Assembly: GCA_019912545.1 (NCBI GenBank)
Contig: JAIOIK010000199.1
Coordinates: forward strand, 1-37,398
Length of the DNA stretch: 37,398 nt
Reading direction: 5' to 3'
Source: Ignavibacteria bacterium
GTDB taxonomy: Bacteria; Bacteroidota; Ignavibacteria; Tepidaquicellales; OLB5
Position 1 is the first letter of the stretch, and each line of letters opens with the position of its first letter. The translations under genes were made by a program, and so were the position numbers. Below, piece by piece: positions 1 through 9,031 of the stretch. Below the pieces are notes generated by a model. The model was not told the origin of the DNA and did no database searches. It worked only from the letters and a program-made list of their open reading frames with translations.

Positions 1-1440
1 CCTGATCTCAAATTCACGTTCATTTATTTTTTTCAAATCAAACTTTGCTCCAATTGAGCTTTCCTCCATAGCAGCGGTTTGAACAATATCATTTATAGTA
101 TCGTTAACAACAAAAGCCCTGTGCTTCCAGAAATTGTAAGCCCCGGTCATTTTATCGAATAAAAATGTCTGCTTATACCTTCCGGGATTTCCTATAAGGA
201 TTATTCTCTTTCCCGGTTCAAAATTCTGCTTTAATAAATTATCTACATTTGTTCTGGATTTGTTATACGATGTTTGCCAGTCATTGACTGCAGTATAGCT
301 CCAATAAGACCAAAATACTAGAGCTATTCCAAAAAGAACTCTTAGTACTTTTTTATTCAGGCGGTTGCTGAGTTTTCTTTGAATCCCGTATATCCATAAG
401 ATGTGAATAGTAATGATCACAAAAGGCAGAAGTATCATTTGCGGGCGGATATACCCAACAACAGCATACGGAATGACAATGAGCAGAAACAAAGAAAGCA
501 GCTGCATTATGAATTTGAATATATCCGTTTTTACCATTACCCAGATGAAATAAAATCCTGCGCCATATAGAATAAATAAATACAGTAAAACTATCTTGTT
601 GTCGTTCCTCAGAAGATAATTCATGGTTTGGTAATCAAGCGGTATAGAAAGCGATATCAATGCCCGAGCAAATACTCCCGGTGCATTAGAAAGTGGATTT
701 TCCTGGTAAATTGTTGCTATTTCAATAACATTGTTTCCAAGTATCAGTACTCTTAAAACAAAATATAAGAGTAAGGGAATGAATATGACAATTAAAACTC
801 TTAATTGTCTCTTCAGTCCAATTTTCCCGTGGAAAAAATAAGTTAAAATAAGCAGTGTAAATGGCAAAGTAACAGCCAGCTCTTTTGTCAGTAATGCAGC
901 AGTGACTGAAAAAACAGTTAAGACAAGAAAGATCCGTTTCCTGTAATCATAGTGCAGCAAATATGAATAAATTGCAAGAATATAGAAGAAACAGCAGATA
1001 AGGTCAACTCTTGCAGCTGTCCAGCAGATATTATTAATGTTATTTGTATAGAGCAGCACAGCAGCCAGGGCTGCAAGTGAAAGCGAAACTCTCTTTGTTA
1101 AATGCAGCACTGTGCAGCCTGCAGTGTAGGCAAGCAATACAAATATTACCAGGTTCTGAAATCTGTACCATGCAAAACTATCGGGTGAAAATCCCAGCAA
1201 GTCATGAATATTTACACTCTTTTCAAGTGATAAATAATAGAACGGCCGGATGTGAAATGCGTTTGTAAATGGCAATGAACCCGTAATCTTTCCGTAAAGA
1301 GTCGAATTCAAAGCGTCGTAAAAATTCAAATAATCATCCGAAAGCAAACCTATATTAAAATATCCAATGAAATATAATGCGGCAGAATAGACGAGGACTA
1401 AAGCTACTGCAAATACAGTATATTTTTTGAATTCCCGCAA
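1..1440 (-). CDS. GT-C-like integral membrane glycosyltransferase, 3' end cut by window edge
   Basis: The reading frame is open without a stop from 1440 to the window edge (480 codons), so the C-terminus lies outside. The predicted start is TTG at 1440-1438; an in-frame TGA lies three codons upstream and no ATG lies near the N-terminus. The protein begins with a basic stretch and a membrane helix, then has SDDY at residues 34-37 and HIRPFYYLS around 63-71. This acidic loop plus RPF pattern after TM1 is typical of GT-C enzymes that use polyprenyl-phosphate sugars. About nine further hydrophobic segments follow, and a soluble, probably periplasmic tail starts near residue 385. It starts 1 bp after the stop of the GT2 gene, so it is the last visible gene of the polysaccharide operon. 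Transfer of a lipid-linked sugar on the outer face of the inner membrane is inferred from the family; substrate unknown. It could instead be a non-catalytic membrane protein of the same fold. Confidence 0.75.
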   Translation of the reverse strand, partial: MREFKKYTVFAVALVLVYSAALYFIGYFNIGLLSDDYLNFYDALNSTLYGKITGSLPFTNAFHIRPFYYLSLEKSVNIHDLLGFSPDSFAWYRFQNLVIFVLLAYTAGCTVLHLTKRVSLSLAALAAVLLYTNNINNICWTAARVDLICCFFYILAIYSYLLHYDYRKRIFLVLTVFSVTAALLTKELAVTLPFTLLILTYFFHGKIGLKRQLRVLIVIFIPLLLYFVLRVLILGNNVIEIATIYQENPLSNAPGVFARALISLSIPLDYQTMNYLLRNDNKIVLLYLFILYGAGFYFIWVMVKTDIFKFIMQLLSLFLLIVIPYAVVGYIRPQMILLPFVIITIHILWIYGIQRKLSNRLNKKVLRVLFGIALVFWSYWSYTAVNDWQTSYNKSRTNVDNLLKQNFEPGKRIILIGNPGRYKQTFLFDKMTGAYNFWKHRAFVVNDTINDIVQTAAMEESSIGAKFDLKKINEREFEIR

Positions 1441-1441
1441 T

Positions 1442-2389
1442 CTATTTCAGAAGTGATTTAAGTTCATTTTTATACTTACTTTTAGGTGCAAACATATTTC
1501 CGATCCTGTACCTTAATCTTGAATTTATAAACTTATGAAAATATTCATCAGGTAAAAATGTAGTAAAATATGCAGTCAAATTCTTAACTGAAAATGAATT
1601 CCTGAAATAACTTCTTGATTCTTTTGGATCACCGTAGAAGTAATTTATCCAGGCAATTGTTGAAGCCCAGTAAAAATGATCTCCTTTTGATTTTGAATCC
1701 ATAAGTTTTTTGAAGGCAGGAGGGAAGAGCATTTCATATAGATTTGTTCTCTGTACATCTGACCTGGATCCACTCCTTACCCTGGTATAAGCCAATACCC
1801 GGGGAATATTGCAGAACCTGGCTTTTGATCTTATCCTGTGGAACAGTTCAAAATCTTCACTGCTGGTAAATGATTCATCGTAACCCTCATCTGCTATAAG
1901 ATCTTTCCGGTATATCAACGCAGACTGGTTTAACGGATTGTGAAGATCAAGGTAATCATATATATCTTCATGCAAAGTTGGTTCCTTAAGTACAAAAAGT
2001 ATCTTACCCGGGTCTTTGAAATAAACAGACCATGCAGAGACAACATCATATCCCTGATTGTTATTCAAAAAATTCACCTGTGTTTCAAGTCTTGAAGGGA
2101 TATTTAAGTCATCTGCATCAATTCTTGCCACCCAATCAAAATTACACAGAGTCAAACCGTAATTTAAAGCTGCTGAGGTCCCTTTGTTCTCAGTTTTCCT
2201 GTAATTGATCCTCGCATCATTAAATCCTTTGATGATTTGTTCAGTATTATCAGTAGAGCCGTCATCAACTATTATCAACTCAAAACTGCTGAAGGTCTGG
2301 TTCAAAATACTTTTGATTGATGCAGCAATATAATTCCCGCAGTTATACGCAGGCATGAGCACCGAAATATTTCTTATTTTCTCAGGCAC
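1442..2389 (-). CDS. Family 2 glycosyltransferase
   Basis: This is a 315-residue GT-A fold glycosyltransferase. It opens with ISVLMPAYN, followed by VDDGSTDNT at 41-49 (nucleotide-sugar binding) and the DADD metal-binding motif at 91-94. No membrane segment is apparent, so it probably acts at the cytoplasmic face of the inner membrane, adding a sugar to a lipid-linked glycan. The start is GTG at 2389 and overlaps the end of the upstream GT4 gene by 16 bp, which suggests translational coupling. The C-terminal half (after about residue 220) is family-variable and gives no clue to the sugar. The class is secure; donor and acceptor cannot be read from the sequence. Confidence 0.9.
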   Translation of the reverse strand: MPEKIRNISVLMPAYNCGNYIAASIKSILNQTFSSFELIIVDDGSTDNTEQIIKGFNDARINYRKTENKGTSAALNYGLTLCNFDWVARIDADDLNIPSRLETQVNFLNNNQGYDVVSAWSVYFKDPGKILFVLKEPTLHEDIYDYLDLHNPLNQSALIYRKDLIADEGYDESFTSSEDFELFHRIRSKARFCNIPRVLAYTRVRSGSRSDVQRTNLYEMLFPPAFKKLMDSKSKGDHFYWASTIAWINYFYGDPKESRSYFRNSFSVKNLTAYFTTFLPDEYFHKFINSRLRYRIGNMFAPKSKYKNELKSLLK

Positions 2390-3438
2390 TTTTCGTATAG
2401 ATGTATATGTTTCTCTATCATTAGATCCAGATCAAAAACTTCACTGATTTTTTTGTGAAAGCGCGATGCCATTTCACTATATTTATCGTATCCGTTAATA
2501 GCTTCCCGCAGTTTGGTTTCCAGATCAATAGGATCTCCCTGGCGGAAAAGTACACCATTAACTTTGTCTTCAATAATGCTATCTGCGCCGTCAAAATCAG
2601 AGCTGATTACCAGATTTCCTGTTGCCCCGGCTTCAGTAATAATAGCAGGAAATCCTTCGGATTTGGATATCGATGGGCATACAAGTATGTGGGTAGTTCT
2701 GAGGAGTGAATATATATCAGCAACTCTGCCAAGAAAAATTATGCCGGCATTCAGCCTTTGATTCGTTTCGATAAGGTAACTTTCCTTCCGGCCTTCTCCT
2801 GCAATGTAGAATGCTGCTTTTTCCTTTACATCTTGCTTAAGTCTTTGCACTGCATCTATATATGTATCAAGTCCCTTTTCAAAAGTGAACCGCGAGGCAG
2901 CAATGACTTTCAACTTACCGGAATCTTTGTGGTATTCTTTATCAACAGGTATCCCGCAGCGTATATAGTTGATCTTGTCAACCGGCGCTATCCTGTTCTT
3001 GCGTATATGTTCGTTAATGTGATCATTAATAACAATATAATTATCTGCATTAAATGGCTTTAGCCTTCCAATGGTCTGCAGGAGTCCGTGATTTGTCTGG
3101 ATAGTTGCCGCTTTTGTAAGCTGTGAAGTCCTTTTCGCAATCGAAGCAGTATAATGGGAGTGCGAATGAAGTATTCCGATATTACTCTTCCTCACAAATC
3201 CGGTTAAAAAATTAATTGCAGATATGTAGCCAAAATAGCTCCTGTTCTTATGCAGAAATCTCTCATCGGATATGATGTTAACATTCTGATCACTGAATCG
3301 GCTGATGCCTTCTCCGCCGCCGCAGATTATCCACAAGTTCACTTTCCCTGTATCAAGCAGTCCTTTTGCAAGGTGGAGTATGTGATTAGTAACTCCACAC
3401 GTGTATCTAAGTTCATTTACAAGCAGTAAAATGTTCAT
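2374..3438 (-). CDS. Family 4 glycosyltransferase (GT-B fold)
   Basis: The 354-residue protein has the two-Rossmann GT-B layout. Residues 1-170 form the acceptor domain, with a glycine-rich CGVTNHILHLAKGL loop near 14-27 and HSHSHY at 91-96. The donor domain follows, with ASRFTFEKGLD at 181-191 and the retaining-enzyme E-x7-E motif EGFPAIITE at 261-269. It starts with ATG and overlaps the upstream GT4 gene by 4 bp and the downstream GT2 gene by 16 bp, so it lies inside one transcription unit. It probably extends a lipid-linked oligosaccharide in the cytoplasm; the sugar donor is not predictable. Confidence 0.92.
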   Translation of the reverse strand: MNILLLVNELRYTCGVTNHILHLAKGLLDTGKVNLWIICGGGEGISRFSDQNVNIISDERFLHKNRSYFGYISAINFLTGFVRKSNIGILHSHSHYTASIAKRTSQLTKAATIQTNHGLLQTIGRLKPFNADNYIVINDHINEHIRKNRIAPVDKINYIRCGIPVDKEYHKDSGKLKVIAASRFTFEKGLDTYIDAVQRLKQDVKEKAAFYIAGEGRKESYLIETNQRLNAGIIFLGRVADIYSLLRTTHILVCPSISKSEGFPAIITEAGATGNLVISSDFDGADSIIEDKVNGVLFRQGDPIDLETKLREAINGYDKYSEMASRFHKKISEVFDLDLMIEKHIHLYEKCLRK

Positions 3439-4553
3439 TTTAATATCCCTCCGTAAAGATTGTTGTACATCTCATAGACATTATTCCATGAAAGAGACTC
3501 GAAAATTTTTGCAGCATTTGCCGATAATTCTTTTCTTTTCTGATTGTTCATTCCGGATAATGATTCTATATTATCCTTCAAACTTTTTGTATCACAATAT
3601 TCTACTGTAAAACCGTTAAAACCGCAATCAATATAACGGCTTATTCCTGTATCAGCGGTTATGATGGGAATAAGCCCGGCAGCCATTGCCTCGGCAGTTG
3701 AAATTGAAAATGTGTCGTATTCATTCAGCGATAAAAAAATATCTTTATCCCTGTAAAATTCAGCCAATTTATCGGCGCTCATTTTGCTTCTATAGCAAAC
3801 TGTGATATTGTTTTTTACAGGAAGTTCAATTTCTTCGTTACTTATTATATAGATCTCAATCTCACTTGAGATAATCTCATTTGAAATAAATTTAATTAAA
3901 TAATCCTTCCCGCTCCGGTTCAGATTGCTGTTATGAATAAAAACCAATTTTAATGCTTTGTTTGGACATTCCGGTCTGGTATGATCGTGAAAAATTCTAT
4001 CTATACCGTTTGGGAGAATCAGGGCATTTGATATTTTGAGGCCATAGTATTCTTCTGCAATATCAAGCGCCCGGGCAGAAGGGAACACGATAATATCTGA
4101 ATGTTTCAGAAACCGGTTTTCGCAAAACCTGTTTTTAAGTTTATAGAAGTACGGAAGAATTTTCAGTTCGCTATCTTCATATGCAATTACACTGTGACTG
4201 TTATATATTATCTTTACCTTATTAAAAAATCTAAAAAGAAAGATGAATACTGCAAATCTCTCAAAATTCAGAATATGAATAATATCAGGTTTCTGCTTTT
4301 TTAATATGCCGTAAATCCTGAATAATCCAGCTGTATAGATCACATTCCCGTTCAAAACCAGTTCTTCGATTCCGAACAGCTTCTTATATAAACCATAATT
4401 GCCTCCATCAAAAAAATACTGAATAAAAGAAGCGTTACTTTCCTTTGTATGTTCCGAAAAAATACGGCTTGCGGCCTTAACCGGCCCGCTTATGCTGTTG
4501 TTATCAAATCTGCCTGCGAAAGCTACTTTATGATTTTCTTTTTTTGTCTTCAA
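3435..4553 (-). CDS. Family 4 glycosyltransferase, divergent active-site Glu
   Basis: This 372-residue GT-B protein has VAFAGRFDNNSISGPVKAASR near the N-terminus, PNGIDRIFHDH at 181-191 at the domain junction, and a donor-domain motif at 278-291. The usual E-x7-E reads D280-x7-E288 (YDTFSISTAEAM), so Asp replaces the first Glu. The start is TTG at 4553, because no ATG occurs in the N-terminal part of this frame. It overlaps the methyltransferase gene by 26 bp upstream and the next GT4 gene by 4 bp downstream. It is probably one of the chain-extending transferases of the polysaccharide made here. The Asp substitution is seen in some GT4 members and does not by itself argue against activity. 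Confidence 0.88.
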   Translation of the reverse strand: MKTKKENHKVAFAGRFDNNSISGPVKAASRIFSEHTKESNASFIQYFFDGGNYGLYKKLFGIEELVLNGNVIYTAGLFRIYGILKKQKPDIIHILNFERFAVFIFLFRFFNKVKIIYNSHSVIAYEDSELKILPYFYKLKNRFCENRFLKHSDIIVFPSARALDIAEEYYGLKISNALILPNGIDRIFHDHTRPECPNKALKLVFIHNSNLNRSGKDYLIKFISNEIISSEIEIYIISNEEIELPVKNNITVCYRSKMSADKLAEFYRDKDIFLSLNEYDTFSISTAEAMAAGLIPIITADTGISRYIDCGFNGFTVEYCDTKSLKDNIESLSGMNNQKRKELSANAAKIFESLSWNNVYEMYNNLYGGILK

Positions 4554-5199
4554 ATTTCTCTATGACTTTCTTCAGCCCAAGCTTATGCTTCAGAATATTT
4601 TTCAGGTAAAAATACCTGCCATACTTTTTTGTGAACACTATCCTATTTGCAGAAAGCAATATAACACTATATTCTCTAAGAACATTGTCGTTAAAAGTCT
4701 TTATTATGTTATGCCGGTATTTAGTAAAATCGTTATTATACCAAATGCTTTTGTGGGCTTCATATGGATTAATTTCGCTCCCGGCCTGCTGCCAGTGTTT
4801 CCCGATAGGAATATTTATGAGAACATATTTTCCCTTAGTCATAGCGAACTTTATCAATTCTTCGCCATCGGTTTTGCTGAAATGTTCAACTACATCTCCT
4901 AAATTTATCAGGTCGTATTTATTAACTGTTGAGCCAAGAAAGCGCAATGCATCATCTGTGTAAATATTATTGTAAAAGTACCTGTGATAATCCTTAATAT
5001 ATCCGGGGTAGATCTCAACTCCATCGATAACTCTTTGCCATTTGCCGTCATATTTAGCTCCATCCCAAATTTCAAGGAATTCCCTGAAAAGGATTCCCCA
5101 TCTGCCAAAACCTATACCAATATCAAGAATACTTTGAGGATCAAGTTTACGGACAAGATCTATATTATAGGAAATATTCTGCCAGTTTGATGTTCCCAA
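4528..5199 (-). CDS. Class I SAM-dependent methyltransferase
   Basis: The 223-residue protein has Rossmann methyltransferase motif I (ILDIGIGFGRWG, residues 24-35) for S-adenosylmethionine, an acidic motif II region (VDGVEIYPGY, about 58-67) and DVVEHF at 102-107, typical of the Methyltransf_11/23 group. Its start is TTG at 5199, one base after the flippase stop, and no alternative ATG lies near. Within the operon it may methylate a sugar or cap the growing polysaccharide chain, a common role for such enzymes in O-antigen and capsule loci. That role is inferred from context only. Confidence 0.85.
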   Translation of the reverse strand: MGTSNWQNISYNIDLVRKLDPQSILDIGIGFGRWGILFREFLEIWDGAKYDGKWQRVIDGVEIYPGYIKDYHRYFYNNIYTDDALRFLGSTVNKYDLINLGDVVEHFSKTDGEELIKFAMTKGKYVLINIPIGKHWQQAGSEINPYEAHKSIWYNNDFTKYRHNIIKTFNDNVLREYSVILLSANRIVFTKKYGRYFYLKNILKHKLGLKKVIEKFEDKKRKS

Positions 5200-5200
5200 T

Positions 5201-6445
5201 TCAGTTTTTCATGATCTTTCTGTAGTAATAGTATTCCATTATAAGAATAAAAAATTCGGTAAGCAGGGTAATATAACTTGCTGCTATTATTCCAAATCCA
5301 GGTATAAACAGTATGTTCAGTCCTGTATTCATTGCAAGTGCATAAAGAGTAATATACATCACGATCTTAAAATAACCCATTCCATTCAGGATTATTCCTG
5401 TAAGGTTGTTCATCCCAACAGCGATAATCCCAACCGATAGTATCCTCAGTACGGCAGCAGATTTGTAAAACCTGGATGTATAGAGTGTATCAATGATGAA
5501 GTCCGGAAATAGAAAGAGTATTGCAGATATCATTGCGCAAATCAGGCTTATTATTACTGCGTATTGCCTGAAGAATGAACTTATGCCATCCTTATTCCTG
5601 TTTAGAGACGCCACTTTTGTGAATCCCGGAACAAGAAGGAACGAAAAAGAAAGTGTGGCCGCTTTAAAAATACCGTAGCCAATATTATAATAAGCCACCT
5701 CAGAAAAATCCGTTAGCAAAGAGAGCAGAATTACATCTACCTTATCATATAATAGATTGAATACTACTGCCAAACCAAGAGGTATAGAAAGCGATAGCAT
5801 CGCCTGCATATGCTTTAACGAATAACCGGAAAGAGTGAATTTTATCTTATGTTTGCTTAAGCTTAAATAAACAAGTAAAAGATTCAATGAGAAACCTGCC
5901 AGCATTATCACCATCAGGATCTTTACAGAGAACAGGTAGTAAAACAGTCCAATAACAAAAAGGGAAGTTATTAATATCCTGGGAATAAGAAAAGATAAGA
6001 ACTGGCTCTTAAAATCATTTAATGCAGAAAGCGCCTTGTTGCAAATGTTCACCAGCGATGAACCATAGATCATCAGTGATATGATGACATAAAGAGAAAA
6101 CGGTATATCAGGGTACAAAACAAACAAGACAAGACTCCCCAATGCAAAATAAAAGACAAATAATATGATTCCGGTCAGAAATGCTTTGCTGAACATATCA
6201 GGGGCTGTTGAAGGATTAAGGGAAATTTCACGCTGAAGAAAAAGCGGCAGCCCCAGATCGAATACTGCAGCAAGTATAATTGTAAGTGTAAACAGTGTAA
6301 CAATAATTCCGTAATTATCTGCGGGCAGTTTCCTGGCAAGCATAAGCATTACTGCAAAGGAAAAAAGTTTATCTGTCACATTGATCAGCAATACATACTT
6401 ACTTCCTGATACAATCTCCCAATATTTGCCGATTTCAGCTTTCAA
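5201..6445 (-). CDS. Wzx-type polysaccharide flippase (MOP superfamily)
   Basis: The 414-residue, very hydrophobic protein has about twelve predicted membrane segments and the N-terminal pattern of polysaccharide transporters (LINVTDKLFSFAVMLMLARKLPADNYG, in which charged residues in TM1 are followed by LARxLxxxxYG). Such proteins flip undecaprenyl-linked oligosaccharides to the periplasm. It is the first gene of the minus-strand polysaccharide operon. The start is TTG at 6445, since the next in-frame Met lies inside the first membrane segment. No Wzy polymerase or priming transferase is visible in the window; they may lie beyond the left edge. Confidence 0.88.
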   Translation of the reverse strand: MKAEIGKYWEIVSGSKYVLLINVTDKLFSFAVMLMLARKLPADNYGIIVTLFTLTIILAAVFDLGLPLFLQREISLNPSTAPDMFSKAFLTGIILFVFYFALGSLVLFVLYPDIPFSLYVIISLMIYGSSLVNICNKALSALNDFKSQFLSFLIPRILITSLFVIGLFYYLFSVKILMVIMLAGFSLNLLLVYLSLSKHKIKFTLSGYSLKHMQAMLSLSIPLGLAVVFNLLYDKVDVILLSLLTDFSEVAYYNIGYGIFKAATLSFSFLLVPGFTKVASLNRNKDGISSFFRQYAVIISLICAMISAILFLFPDFIIDTLYTSRFYKSAAVLRILSVGIIAVGMNNLTGIILNGMGYFKIVMYITLYALAMNTGLNILFIPGFGIIAASYITLLTEFFILIMEYYYYRKIMKN

Positions 6446-6632
6446 TTTGTAAAATTAGCGAAGTTTTAAGGATTAATAAAGAATAAAATACAGGGTTCTT
6501 TTTGAGTTTGAGATGTTCTTCTGTATTTCCAAAATGTTCCGAATGTTATCTGAATGAAGAGCATCCAGGAATGAATTTTCATTCAACTTTCCGGGCCTTG
6601 TGAGAGGCTTTAACAAAATGAAGAAAAAATCT

Positions 6633-6661
6633 TTGATAATTTGTTCACTATATGTTATATT
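6633..6661 (+). promoter_or_regulatory. Putative sigma-70-like promoter of the repeat-protein gene
   Basis: TTGATA at 6633-6638 and TATATT at 6656-6661 are separated by exactly 17 bases, close to the sigma-70 consensus. Transcription would begin near 6668, which supports the ATG at 6682 rather than the ATG at 6652 for the gene downstream. FCB bacteria often use a different promoter consensus, so confidence is limited. The rest of the 6446-6651 spacer shows only a 7-bp hairpin at 6569-6584. Confidence 0.4.
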
Positions 6662-6681
6662 ACTTCACTTTTGAATATAAT

Positions 6682-9024
6682 ATGAATAAATTAAGAGTTC
6701 AAATTCTTTCATTATTAGTTCTTGCTTTTGTCACAGCGCATTCATTTTCATCGGGTACAGGCTGGATAGATGTAGGAGGCGGTACAAATTCTTCCGTTAA
6801 AGCTATTACTTCTTATCAGGGAGAACTAATCGCTGGCGGGACTTTCATAAGCGCAGGAAATAATCCTGCAAGCAGAATAGCAAAATGGAACGGAGCTGTT
6901 TGGAGCGCGATTGGCGGCGGATTAAATGGCGATGTAAACGCTCTTGTTGTTTTTAATAATGAGCTGATAGCCGCCGGGCAGTTTACAATAGCGGGGTCAG
7001 ATTCAGCTAGAAATATTGCCAAATGGAATGGCTCAAGCTGGGCGCCGCTTGCTGGTGGACTTAACAACACTGTTTTCGGACTTACCGTTTATAATAATGA
7101 ACTTATCGCGGCTGGTAATTTTACACAGTCGGGTGCTACAAATTTAAATTATATTGCTAAATGGAACGGTACCTCATGGCAGCAGGTGGGACTTGGATTC
7201 AACGCTTTCGCACGCGCATTGTGTATTCACAATAGTGAGCTTTATGCCGGTGGTTTTTTTGTATCATCAGGTGCTATAACACTTAATCGTATAGCAAAAT
7301 GGAACGGAACCGCCTGGGTAGCTATGGGAACAGGAATGAATAACCAGGTATATTCTTTGACTTTTTATAATTCAGAGCTCTATGCAGGAGGTTCCTTCAC
7401 TACTGCAGGGGATAACCCTGCCAACAGGATTGCCAAATGGAATGGCAGTATATGGTCATCAGCCGGAAGCGGGTTAAACGGGCAGGCGAATTCATTGCAC
7501 GTTCATAATAGTAAACTTTATGCAGCCGGAAGTTTTACAACTGCTGGAGGTCTAAATGCTTTAAGGGCAGCTTATTGGGATGGCAGTAACTGGTCTGCTG
7601 CCGGACCGGGCTTTAACTCTCAGGCTCTTGCACTTTTTACCCATAATAATTTGCTGTATTGCGGAGGTGAGTTTAATCAAAGCGCAGGGGAAGTTATTCG
7701 TTTTATAGCACAGGCTGATACGAGTTCAAGAATTTGGAGCGGGCTCCAAAACGGAACAAATAATTCCGTGCTTGCTTTAACGAATTTTAACAGCTTATTA
7801 ATTGCAGGCGGCAGTTTTACATTTGCGGGATCGGATAGCGCCAAACATATTGCATCATGGGACGGTAATAATTGGAATAGCCTGGGTCCTGGAACAAATG
7901 AAGATGTTTACTCACTGACTATGTTTAACGGCGAGTTAATAGCAGGGGGGAATTTCACCGAAGCCGGAGGAGTGAGCGCAAATTATGTTGCGAAATGGAA
8001 TGGTACTTCCTGGCAGCCGCTCGGAAGCGGAATGAGCAATTTTGTTAATGCACTGGTTGTTTTTAATAATGAGCTTTATGCGGGCGGCGCGTTTACAACT
8101 GCAGGGGGAGTGCCTGCAAACAGGATCGCTAAATGGAACGGCACGAGCTGGTCACCTCTTGGAAGCGGAGTTAACAATGTTGTAACTTCTCTTACTGTTT
8201 TTAACAGTCAGTTAATTGCAGGCGGAACATTTTCTCTTGCAGGGGGAAATTCAGCTTCCAGAATTGCTAAATGGAACGGTACAACCTGGTCTCAATTAAG
8301 TACCGGAATGAACAGCTCAGTGTTTGCGCTTACTGTTTTTAACTCAGAGCTTGTTGCAGCAGGTGCATTCAGTACTGCCGGCGGCATAAATGCCAGCAAG
8401 ATCGCAAAATGGAACGGGAGCACATGGTCAGTATTTAATAATAGTATAATTGAAGGCGGTTACGGTCCGACTGTAAATTCACTTTTTGTATTTGATAATG
8501 AACTGATCGTTGGGGGATTCTTTACAGAAATAAATAACCAGTCTATAAGGAACATTACTAAATGGAATGGATCTAACTGGATAGCGTTTGGACAAATGAA
8601 CAGCGCTGTTTACAGTTTTGCTTCGTATAATTCTGAGCTTATTTCAGGCGGAAGCTTCACTAATGCCAGTAACCTGCCTGCTGCGTATATTGCAAAATAT
8701 ACTGTAAAGCCAATTGGCATCAGCCCGTTAACTAATACAATACCTGTAGATTTCAATCTATATCAGAATTATCCAAATCCGTTTAATCCAGTTACAAAGA
8801 TCAGGTTTGATTTACCTGCCGGAGCAAATAGCCAATATGCAATCGCAAAGCTTACATTGTATGATATCAGGGGAAGAGAAGCGGCTTTGCTTTTAAATGA
8901 AGAATTGCATGCCGGTAAATATGAAGTAGCATGGAATGCGGCAAACTTCCCAAGCGGCGTTTATTTTTACGTCTTGCAGTACGCGGGTCAGATTCAATCA
9001 AGAAAAATGATATTAATAAAATAA
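6682..9024 (+). CDS. Secreted 14-repeat beta-propeller-like protein with T9SS sorting domain
   Basis: From the ATG at 6682 the protein has a clean signal peptide (MNKLRVQILSLLVLAFVTAHS). An ATG ten codons upstream (6652) would add an atypical aromatic leader and would lie upstream of the likely -10 box. About fourteen repeats of roughly 47 residues follow, each built on ELYAGGxFTTAGG...IAKWNGxxWxxLGxG. This resembles secreted propeller-type proteins annotated as T9SS cargo. The C-terminus carries the type A sorting domain, with YQNYPNPFNP, LYDIRGRE and SGVYFYVLQ, ending in RKMILIK. It is probably exported by the Sec system, then by T9SS, and attached to or released from the cell surface. Repeat 7-8 is the most degenerate. 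The biochemical role is unknown. It is followed after 7 bp by a second sorting-domain protein, probably in the same operon. Confidence 0.85.
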   Translation: MNKLRVQILSLLVLAFVTAHSFSSGTGWIDVGGGTNSSVKAITSYQGELIAGGTFISAGNNPASRIAKWNGAVWSAIGGGLNGDVNALVVFNNELIAAGQFTIAGSDSARNIAKWNGSSWAPLAGGLNNTVFGLTVYNNELIAAGNFTQSGATNLNYIAKWNGTSWQQVGLGFNAFARALCIHNSELYAGGFFVSSGAITLNRIAKWNGTAWVAMGTGMNNQVYSLTFYNSELYAGGSFTTAGDNPANRIAKWNGSIWSSAGSGLNGQANSLHVHNSKLYAAGSFTTAGGLNALRAAYWDGSNWSAAGPGFNSQALALFTHNNLLYCGGEFNQSAGEVIRFIAQADTSSRIWSGLQNGTNNSVLALTNFNSLLIAGGSFTFAGSDSAKHIASWDGNNWNSLGPGTNEDVYSLTMFNGELIAGGNFTEAGGVSANYVAKWNGTSWQPLGSGMSNFVNALVVFNNELYAGGAFTTAGGVPANRIAKWNGTSWSPLGSGVNNVVTSLTVFNSQLIAGGTFSLAGGNSASRIAKWNGTTWSQLSTGMNSSVFALTVFNSELVAAGAFSTAGGINASKIAKWNGSTWSVFNNSIIEGGYGPTVNSLFVFDNELIVGGFFTEINNQSIRNITKWNGSNWIAFGQMNSAVYSFASYNSELISGGSFTNASNLPAAYIAKYTVKPIGISPLTNTIPVDFNLYQNYPNPFNPVTKIRFDLPAGANSQYAIAKLTLYDIRGREAALLLNEELHAGKYEVAWNAANFPSGVYFYVLQYAGQIQSRKMILIK

Positions 9025-9031
9025 ACTCAAT

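Noticed and set aside
1044-1268. Plus-strand frame of 74 codons near the left edge
   Set aside because: It is the shadow of the GT-C-like gene, whose minus-strand frame is open for 480 codons and shows membrane helices and motifs.
6652-6681. Upstream ATG for the 14-repeat protein
   Set aside because: The added residues include aromatic and acidic residues before the signal peptide, and the ATG would lie upstream of the likely -10 box.
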